From Acidobacteriota bacterium (GTDB taxonomy: Bacteria > Acidobacteriota > Blastocatellia > Pyrinomonadales > Pyrinomonadaceae): a stretch of DNA of 9,461 nucleotides. A program made the position numbers and the translations under genes. Positions 4,332-9,461 of this stretch are shown in pieces. Location of the stretch: assembly GCA_013813755.1 (NCBI GenBank), contig JACCRD010000175.1, positions 1 to 9,461 on the forward strand, in the 5' to 3' direction. Below the pieces are notes generated by a model. The model was given only the letters and a program-made list of their open reading frames with translations. It was not told where the DNA came from and made no database searches. Position 1 is the stretch's first letter; each line of letters begins with the position of its first letter.

Positions 4332-7055
4332 ATGGACGAAAAATATTTTGCACAAAAAATAGAGCAGAAATGGCAGAAGCGCTGGGCGGAAAATAAAATT
4401 TTTGAAACGGAAATAGACCGTTCGCGCGAAAAGTTTTACGCGCTGGAAATGCTTCCGTATCCGTCGGGCAGGCTGCATATGGGACACGTCCGCAATTATT
4501 CAATCGGCGATGCGCTGGCTTGGTATAAACGTTTGCAAAATTTTAATGTTCTGCATCCGATTGGCTGGGATTCGTTCGGGCAGCCGGCGGAGCAAGCCGC
4601 GATTAAAAAGGGCGTCAATCCGCGCGACTGGACGGAAGACAATATCAGACAAATGCGCGAGCAGCTGCAAAAACTCGGCATCAGTTACGACTGGAGCCGG
4701 GAGATCGCCGCGCACCGACCGGAATATTACAAATTTGATCAGTGGTTTTTCCTGAAAATGTTTGAGCGCGGGCTTGCTTATCAAAAAGATTCGACGGTTA
4801 ACTGGTGCCCGAAATGTGAAACGACGCTTTCCAACGAACAGGCTTCCGGCGGAACGTGTTGGCGCTGCGGAACGCAGGTTGAAAAGCAGATTCGAAAACA
4901 ATGGTTTCTGAAAATTACCGCTTATGCCGAAGAACTTCTTGCAGGAATGCCGGAGATCGAAGCGGGCTGGGCGGAGCGCGTTTTGACGATGCAGAAAAAT
5001 TGGATCGGCAAAAGCGTTGGCGCGTTTGTGGAGTTTAAGGTTCAAGGTTCAAGGTTCAAGGTTCAAAGTGAAGATGCAGGCAACCAGCAATCTGTCATTA
5101 CAAATTCTGAATCAATCCGTGTTTTCACGACGCGCATTGATACGATTTATGGCGCAAACGCGGTGGTCGTCGCGGTGGAACATCCGATTGTTGAAGGAAA
5201 TTTCGATCAATTGGCAGGGGATATAAAAGCGAAAATTGAACAGATAAAAGCTGCGAAAGCCAAGCCAACCGGCTACGGTGAGGAAGTGGAAAAAGACGGC
5301 GTTGATACTGGCTTGAGGGCAACGAATCCGTTTAACAATGAAGAACTCCCAGTCTGGGTTGGCAATTACGTAATGATGGAATACGGGACGGGCGCGGTGA
5401 TGAGCGTTCCGGCGCACGATGAGCGTGATTTTGAATTTGCGAAGAAATTTGATTTGCCAATTAAGGAAGTAGTCTCAAGTCTCAAGTCTCAAGTCTCAAG
5501 TCTCAAGTCTGAAATTGAAGCGGCATTTATGGAATATGGTGATTTGATAAATTCGGGCGAGTGGTCAGGCAAGACGAGTGATGACGCAAAACGTGAAATG
5601 GCGAAATTTGCCGAAGAGCATCAATTTGGTGAATCGGCAACGACTTACCGTCTACGCGATTGGGGAATTTCGCGTCAGCGATTCTGGGGTGCGCCGATAC
5701 CGATCGTTTATTGTGAAAAGTGCGGAATAGTTCCCGAAAAATACGAAAATCTGCCAATTGAATTGCCTGAATCCGCTCCGTTTACGGGTGTTGGCGAATC
5801 GCCTCTGGCAAAAGTTCCGGAATTTTATAATACGAAGTGCCCGGACTGCGGAGAATCCGCGCGGCGCGAAACGGACACGATGGACACTTTTGTCGATTCG
5901 ACCTGGTATTATTTCAGATATACCGATCCGCACAACCAGGATTTGCCGTTTAACCCTGAAACTGCGGCGTATTGGATGCCGGTTGATCAATATATCGGCG
6001 GCGTTGACCACGCAGTAATGCATCTGCTTTACACAAGGTTCTGGACAAAAATGATGCGCGACATCGGTTTAATAAATTTTGATGAACCGGTTAAAAATTT
6101 GCTGACGCAGGGAATGGTCGTCGGCGAATCTTTCTACAGCAAATCTCTGGAAAGCTACGTTCCGCCGGATGATGTGGAAACAGTCCGCGATGAAAAGGGA
6201 AAAATTGTTGGTGCCAATTTAAAAATGGACAATTCGCCGGTCAAAGTTGCCGTCGAGAAAATGTCCAAGTCCAAATATAACGGGGTTGACCCGGACGATA
6301 TGATTTCGATTTACGGAGCGGACGCGGTGCGAATTTTCGCTTTGTTCGCCGCGCCCGCCGAAAATGAATTGGTCTGGCAGGAAACTGGAATCGACGGCGC
6401 TGTGCGGTTTTTGCAGCGCGTTTACCGGTTTGTTTATCGCTGGCACAAAGTTTTGCAAAACAGCAGAAATGCGAGAATAGTGAGTGCGGAACCGGAAAAC
6501 TCACCGACAACTTCTGCCGATTTGAACGCAGGAAACGGCGATGCGCGAAAATTGCGCCAGAAAACCCATCAAACCATCAGGCGTATTACTGAAAATTTTG
6601 AAACTTACCAATTCAACACGCCGGTCGCCGCTTTGATGGAATTATCAAATGCTTTGGGCGATTTTAAAGTTGAGCCGTCGGCAGCGAGCGAAACGGATTT
6701 GTTTGCGGTCGGCGAAGCGCTGGAAAGTTTAATTTTAATGCTCACGCCCTATGCGCCGCACTTTTCTGAGGAATTGTGGGAAATACTCACGAAAAATTCA
6801 GAAGGGATTTTGAAATCGGGCGCGAAATTTCCCGTCGCTAATGAAAATCTTGCCAAATCTGACGAACTCGAAATACCGATTCAGATCAACGGCAAACTTC
6901 GCGCGCGCGTTTCTGTCTCGCCTGAGATATCGCAGGCAGATTTGCAGGCGCAAGCTTTAACAAACGCGAAAGTTTTGGAATACACGGAGGGCAAACAAAT
7001 CATCAAAATTATTATCGTTCCAAAAAGGCTTGTCAATATTGTTGTCAAAGAATAA
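4332..7055 (+). CDS. leuS: Leucyl-tRNA synthetase
   Basis: Complete class I synthetase of 907 residues that attaches leucine to tRNA-Leu in the cytoplasm. In order: N-terminal FAQKIEQKWQKRW; PYPSGRLHMGH with the HIGH-type motif HMGH at 49-52; a zinc ribbon with C159, C162, C176 and C179. Then comes the CP1 editing domain with the T-rich motif FTTRIDTIYGA and GTGAVMSVPAHDERD (D363 in the conserved HD). The catalytic core resumes with RLRDWGISRQRFWGAPIP, a second zinc ribbon (C461, C464, C503, C506), DTFVDSTWYY and KMSKS at 643-647. An anticodon-binding domain and a C-terminal domain ending VPKRLVNIVV complete it. The editing motif has Ile where most bacterial enzymes have Pro (TTRPDT). Two heptamer arrays are translated inside it, at about residues 236-245 and 380-393, adding low-complexity loops. 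A TTG at 4296 would add 12 repeat-encoded residues; ATG 4332 fits the family N-terminus better. No strong ribosome site is seen. Confidence 0.98.
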   Translation: MDEKYFAQKIEQKWQKRWAENKIFETEIDRSREKFYALEMLPYPSGRLHMGHVRNYSIGDALAWYKRLQNFNVLHPIGWDSFGQPAEQAAIKKGVNPRDWTEDNIRQMREQLQKLGISYDWSREIAAHRPEYYKFDQWFFLKMFERGLAYQKDSTVNWCPKCETTLSNEQASGGTCWRCGTQVEKQIRKQWFLKITAYAEELLAGMPEIEAGWAERVLTMQKNWIGKSVGAFVEFKVQGSRFKVQSEDAGNQQSVITNSESIRVFTTRIDTIYGANAVVVAVEHPIVEGNFDQLAGDIKAKIEQIKAAKAKPTGYGEEVEKDGVDTGLRATNPFNNEELPVWVGNYVMMEYGTGAVMSVPAHDERDFEFAKKFDLPIKEVVSSLKSQVSSLKSEIEAAFMEYGDLINSGEWSGKTSDDAKREMAKFAEEHQFGESATTYRLRDWGISRQRFWGAPIPIVYCEKCGIVPEKYENLPIELPESAPFTGVGESPLAKVPEFYNTKCPDCGESARRETDTMDTFVDSTWYYFRYTDPHNQDLPFNPETAAYWMPVDQYIGGVDHAVMHLLYTRFWTKMMRDIGLINFDEPVKNLLTQGMVVGESFYSKSLESYVPPDDVETVRDEKGKIVGANLKMDNSPVKVAVEKMSKSKYNGVDPDDMISIYGADAVRIFALFAAPAENELVWQETGIDGAVRFLQRVYRFVYRWHKVLQNSRNARIVSAEPENSPTTSADLNAGNGDARKLRQKTHQTIRRITENFETYQFNTPVAALMELSNALGDFKVEPSAASETDLFAVGEALESLILMLTPYAPHFSEELWEILTKNSEGILKSGAKFPVANENLAKSDELEIPIQINGKLRARVSVSPEISQADLQAQALTNAKVLEYTEGKQIIKIIIVPKRLVNIVVKE
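5037..5066 (+). repeat. Perfect 7-bp tandem array (AAGGTTC) inside leuS
   Basis: Four perfect copies of AAGGTTC (5037-5064) followed by a partial AA. Three heptamers make 21 bases, so the translation has a seven-residue period; the array reads KVQGSRFKVQ within a longer inserted loop that continues to ITNSESIR. It lies where the aminoacylation core passes into the CP1 editing domain, before FTTRIDT. From memory, E. coli LeuRS has a linker of only about ten residues there. Confidence 0.9.
5471..5510 (+). repeat. Perfect 7-bp tandem array (AGTCTCA) inside leuS
   Basis: Five perfect copies of AGTCTCA plus five further bases. Translated in frame it gives SSLKSQVSSLKS, a seven-residue period with charged and polar residues that may form a short helix. 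It follows PIKEVV at the C-terminal side of the CP1 editing domain, in a loop before the conserved LINSGEW. The unit differs from the AAGGTTC array upstream but has the same length. Confidence 0.9.
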
Positions 7056-7186
7056 ATAAGCGTCCAAATATTTTGGGTCGGCAGACGAGTAAGGTTTTAA
7101 ATCAGGCATTTTTAATGCTAATGTTTTAAAATACTGGTAATAATCGCGCTCTTTATTTAATCGGCGCGAAGTCAGAGTTTTAGAGG

Positions 7187-7210
7187 ATGAAAAATTTAAT
7201 GAAAAATTTA
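7187..7210 (+). repeat. 12-bp tandem duplication over the start codon of the TlpA-like gene
   Basis: ATGAAAAATTTA occurs twice in direct succession (7187-7198 and 7199-7210), giving the peptide MKNLMKNL. The duplication provides two in-frame ATG codons at different distances from the AGAGG at 7182-7186. Confidence 0.85.
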
Positions 7211-7810
7211 TTGACGAAAACGATTTGGTTTATTCTTTTGTGTGTTGTTTCTTTTAATTTGAACGGTTGCACAAATTCTGCAAGTACTCAGAAAAGTTCG
7301 GTTGAAAACACTGGCTCGCCTTCCTCGAATGAAAGCAAAATTGAAACGAAAATCAATAATTTTCCGCCCGCGCCCGTCGCTGTCATGACTGCCGACATTC
7401 GAGCTTTAGATGAATCGACGTTTAAGATTGAAGACAAAAAAGGTAAAATTCTTCTCCTCAATCTCTGGGCGACGTGGTGCGGTCCGTGCCGTGCGGAAAT
7501 GCCGGAACTTGTCGCAATGCAGGAGAAATATAAAGACCAAAATTTTGAAATTATCGGTCTTAATAGTGATGATGAATCTCCCGAAGAAATAAAGGCGTTT
7601 GTCGAAACAATGAAATTGAATTATACAATTGCTTGGTCTGACCCGAAATTAATCGGTGAACTATTCAAACTCAGTAAAGCTAATAGCGCGATTCCGCAGA
7701 CTTTTCTTATTGACCGGGAAGGACATTTGCGCGGTGTATTTGTCGGCGGTGGCGCGAAGGTAGTTAATCAATTGAAAGAATTAGTTGATAAGACGGTTAA
7801 CGAATCTTAA
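7187..7810 (+). CDS. TlpA/ResA-like thiol-disulfide oxidoreductase lipoprotein
   Basis: A 207-residue protein with a lipoprotein signal peptide: basic start, hydrophobic core IWFILLCVVSF and lipobox LNGC with Cys28 as the likely lipidated residue. A Ser/Asn/Thr-rich linker (about 29-55) leads to a thioredoxin-fold domain (about 65-205). The redox motif WCGPC sits in NLWATWCGPCRAEMPEL (C98, C101), and the cis-proline loop is IPQTFLIDREG (P170). Proteins of this type are tethered outside the cytoplasmic membrane and reduce or oxidise protein disulfides, often for cytochrome c maturation. No ccm/res genes are adjacent here, so the substrate is unknown. The start is ambiguous: AGAGG directly abuts the ATG at 7187, while a second ATG at 7199, created by a 12-bp duplication, lies 12 bases from it. 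Neither spacing is ideal, and both keep the signal peptide. It stands 131 bases after leuS and converges on the NFACT gene with a 32-base gap. Confidence 0.92.
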   Translation: MKNLMKNLLTKTIWFILLCVVSFNLNGCTNSASTQKSSVENTGSPSSNESKIETKINNFPPAPVAVMTADIRALDESTFKIEDKKGKILLLNLWATWCGPCRAEMPELVAMQEKYKDQNFEIIGLNSDDESPEEIKAFVETMKLNYTIAWSDPKLIGELFKLSKANSAIPQTFLIDREGHLRGVFVGGGAKVVNQLKELVDKTVNES

Positions 7811-7842
7811 AAAAAATTATTGCCGGAGTAAAATAAAATTTT

Positions 7843-9297
7843 CTAGTTTGCTTCTTTTTGTAGCACTTTTGGTTCAACTAAAATTGTCTTGAAACTCGCA
7901 AGACTGACAAGTCCAACGCCCGCGCCTTTTGGTTTGTTGACAAATTTTTTTTGCGTGTAGTGAACAGCGACTTTCCCCTGGCTTCTCGCCTGGCTGAAAA
8001 AAGCGGCAAGTTCGGCGGCTTCAAGCAAAGTTTTTTGCGGGATTTCGCTTCTGTTCGGATTTTTGACAACGACGTGCGAACCCGGATAATCTGCCGCGTG
8101 AAGCCATAAGTCCTCACTTCGCGCTACCCGAAAAGTCAGAAAATCATTGTCCTTCGCGCCCTTTCCAACCAAAATATCAAATCCTTCAGATGAAACGTAG
8201 CGTTTCGCGCCCTTAAAATTCTCGGTTTGCTTTTCATTTGATTTGACAGGAATTTTTTCAATTTTCGCGCCCAAGAAATCAGTGATAAAATTTTCATCAC
8301 TTTCCTCGATCGCCTGCTCAAGCCGCAGGTGTTTTTGCATCAAATCTTTAAGTTTCAAATCTAACGCTTCCAGCCGTTTGGAAATTTCCGTCTGCGCGTT
8401 GCGGGCTTTTGTGTAGCGTTTAAAAAATTTTTCGGCGGCTTCGGTCAGAGTTTGATTCTCGTCAACTCTAATTTCAACGGTCGGGGTCGAATCCTGGTAA
8501 TAATCAACGACCAGAACTTTATCGCCTTCGCGCACGGCAGTTACTAAATTCGCTAAAAGTAAATCGCCAAAGCGTTTCCAGGCTTCGGCATCGCCGTGAT
8601 TTTCCAAATCCTGCTTGAGTTTTTTTTCTAATTTAGTCTGTTTGGAAGTTTCCTGCTTTATTTTGGCTCGGGCGGCGCTGGCTTTTGCTCGAAAAGCCTT
8701 TTCAACTTCAATTTCTAAATAATGCGTGTCTATCGCTTCGGACAAAGTTTTGAAATTTGCTTGCGGAAAAGTTTCCGATTCTTTTTCACGTGTTGAAGTT
8801 TCCGCGTTTCGACGCTCGGGCGGAGCGTATCGATCCCCAACTTCCTGTCCCGTCCCGGCAGTCTCGCGAAGTGTGTCAAGCACAAAATTATTTTTATCGA
8901 GTAGGAAAAGATTGGCGGAACGCCCCGTCAATTGAATGACAATCGAGCAATTTTCGACTTGTCCGAGTTCATTGGAGGAGGAAAAATCAAACTGCAGAAT
9001 TCGCTCATTTTCTGTTTTACTGATTTTTTGCAAAACGGCATTCGCCAACCGATTGCGAAGAAGCAGAACAAACGGAGAAGAATTTTTGGCTAGTTTTTCG
9101 AGGTCGCGCACACGCCTTTTGATTAAATAAAGGCGCGGCGCGGACGGCTCGACGCTGATCAAAAGATACTGCGAATCTGAAAGTCGAAAGTCGATCGCTA
9201 AATGAAAACGAGAAAGCGGAAAAATTTTGCCGAACTTTTTTCCTATCAGATAGGTTTCAAGTTCGGCACAGATTTTTTGTAAAGTAATTTCGTTCAC
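7843..9297 (-). CDS. NFACT family protein (RqcH/Rqc2/FbpA type)
   Basis: A 484-residue protein starting at GTG 9297; a TGA lies five codons upstream in frame and no ATG is available. Residues 1-160 form an NFACT-N domain, with LLLRNRLANAVLQKI, QLTGRSANLFLLD and a closing TGQEVGDRYAPP. About 185-335 is a charged coiled-coil middle region (SEAIDTHYLEIEVEKAF, then KLEKKLKQDLEN). About 365-475 is NFACT-R: RYVSSEGFDILVGKG, ND.LTFRVA, EDLWLHAADYPGSHVVV and VHYTQKKFV. Family members bind obstructed 50S subunits carrying peptidyl-tRNA; RqcH recruits tRNA-Ala and adds C-terminal alanine tails that mark the chain for degradation. Here the signature Asp-Arg of NFACT-N reads Glu-Arg (E98-R99), and the N-terminal Asp aligns with Asn2. 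At 484 residues it is shorter than the roughly 570 of B. subtilis RqcH, and the helix-hairpin-helix part between NFACT-N and the coiled coil appears to be missing. Family membership is secure; alanine-tailing activity is not. Confidence 0.93.
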   Translation of the reverse strand: MNEITLQKICAELETYLIGKKFGKIFPLSRFHLAIDFRLSDSQYLLISVEPSAPRLYLIKRRVRDLEKLAKNSSPFVLLLRNRLANAVLQKISKTENERILQFDFSSSNELGQVENCSIVIQLTGRSANLFLLDKNNFVLDTLRETAGTGQEVGDRYAPPERRNAETSTREKESETFPQANFKTLSEAIDTHYLEIEVEKAFRAKASAARAKIKQETSKQTKLEKKLKQDLENHGDAEAWKRFGDLLLANLVTAVREGDKVLVVDYYQDSTPTVEIRVDENQTLTEAAEKFFKRYTKARNAQTEISKRLEALDLKLKDLMQKHLRLEQAIEESDENFITDFLGAKIEKIPVKSNEKQTENFKGAKRYVSSEGFDILVGKGAKDNDFLTFRVARSEDLWLHAADYPGSHVVVKNPNRSEIPQKTLLEAAELAAFFSQARSQGKVAVHYTQKKFVNKPKGAGVGLVSLASFKTILVEPKVLQKEAN

Positions 9298-9308
9298 GCG
9301 GCTTAAAA

Positions 9309-9343
9309 TTCAAGATTTGAATGGGTCGAGTTTGAATCTTGAA
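9309..9343. repeat. Inverted repeat between the RDD and NFACT genes
   Basis: TTCAAGATT (9309-9317) and AATCTTGAA (9335-9343) are perfect 9-bp inverted arms around a 17-base loop. The right part (9330-9350) also reads as heptamers AGTTTGA, ATCTTGA and ACATTTA, like the period-7 tracts elsewhere. It ends 11 bases from the NFACT GTG start, in the place of a ribosome site, and lies 14 bases after the RDD stop codon. No U-run follows on the minus strand, so a classical terminator is unlikely. Confidence 0.5.
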
Positions 9344-9357
9344 CATTTAATACTCGG

Positions 9358-9461
9358 TTATTCTTCTTTGATGACGATTGTTCCGGAAACCAAATCGTGA
9401 GCGGCGCGTTTTTCTTCATTAAAGGCGAGCGTCAAGAATCCGATTCCGCCGAACGCTAGTG
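9358..9461 (-). CDS. RDD family membrane protein, C-terminal end (5' part off window)
   Basis: The minus strand carries the last 33 codons of a gene ending in TAA at 9358-9360. The peptide has a hydrophobic stretch LAFGGIGFLTLAF followed by NEEKRAAHDLVSGTIVIKEE. A final membrane segment followed by a charged K/R..HD.(I/V)(A/S)GT.V tail is the hallmark end of RDD-domain proteins. These are small multi-pass membrane proteins, some of which have been linked to transport or ion exchange. The role here is unknown. It lies 60 bases upstream of the NFACT gene on the same strand, so cotranscription is possible. Confidence 0.75.
   Translation of the reverse strand, partial: LAFGGIGFLTLAFNEEKRAAHDLVSGTIVIKEE

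Noticed and set aside
4500..5045. 181-codon minus-strand ORF and other antisense frames across leuS
   Set aside because: Composition is typical of reverse-strand reading of a coding gene, and leuS on the plus strand carries every family motif.
7104..7130. GCATT/AATGC hairpin after leuS as a terminator
   Set aside because: Only a five-base AT-rich stem with a three-base loop and a broken T stretch; too weak to call.
7811..7842. Bidirectional terminator between the TlpA-like gene and the NFACT gene
   Set aside because: The gap is AT-rich with short A/T arms only; no stable GC stem is visible.

Overview
The window is a stretch of bacterial chromosome of moderate GC (roughly 43-45% by eye), densely coded, with no tRNA, rRNA, insertion sequence, integrase or CRISPR array that I can see. 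Several traits suggest a member of the Acidobacteriota of the Blastocatellia/Pyrinomonadales kind, but this is inference. They are: a secreted GH92 mannosidase with extra C-terminal modules, exported HEAT-repeat and TlpA-type lipoprotein proteins, weak Shine-Dalgarno sites, and 7-bp tandem repeats scattered between and inside genes. Bacteroidota or another environmental phylum is not excluded.

Layout. The left third (1-3889) reads on the minus strand: a 79-codon ORF with a strong ribosome binding site, then an exported HEAT-repeat protein, then a large secreted GH92 glycosidase that runs off the left edge. The gaps are 8 and 54 bases, so one transcript is plausible. A long inverted repeat lies across the end of the HEAT gene and the gap before the glycosidase. 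A 440-base AT-rich divergent region (3890-4331) follows. It holds period-7 repeat tracts and a short GC-rich, coding-like remnant. On the plus strand come leuS (leucyl-tRNA synthetase, complete) and, 131 bases on, a TlpA/ResA-like thiol-disulfide lipoprotein. Converging on it from the right, on the minus strand, are an NFACT-family (RqcH/Rqc2/FbpA) gene and, upstream of that, the last 33 codons of an RDD-family membrane protein.

How the genes relate. Two genes belong to translation: leuS charges tRNA-Leu, and NFACT proteins act on stalled 50S subunits. The others face the envelope or periplasm: GH92 trims mannose-containing glycans, the HEAT protein is probably a periplasmic scaffold, TlpA handles disulfides, and RDD is a membrane protein. 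I see no single pathway joining them; this looks like ordinary core chromosome.

Most notable are: (i) a family of period-7 tandem repeats at six places, two of them translated in frame inside the leuS editing domain; (ii) a HEAT-protein signal peptide that looks built from repeat DNA; (iii) an NFACT protein whose two signature acidic positions read Asn and Glu instead of Asp and which seems to lack the HhH segment; and (iv) the roughly 50-base inverted repeat between the HEAT and GH92 genes. I found no convincing new multi-gene system.
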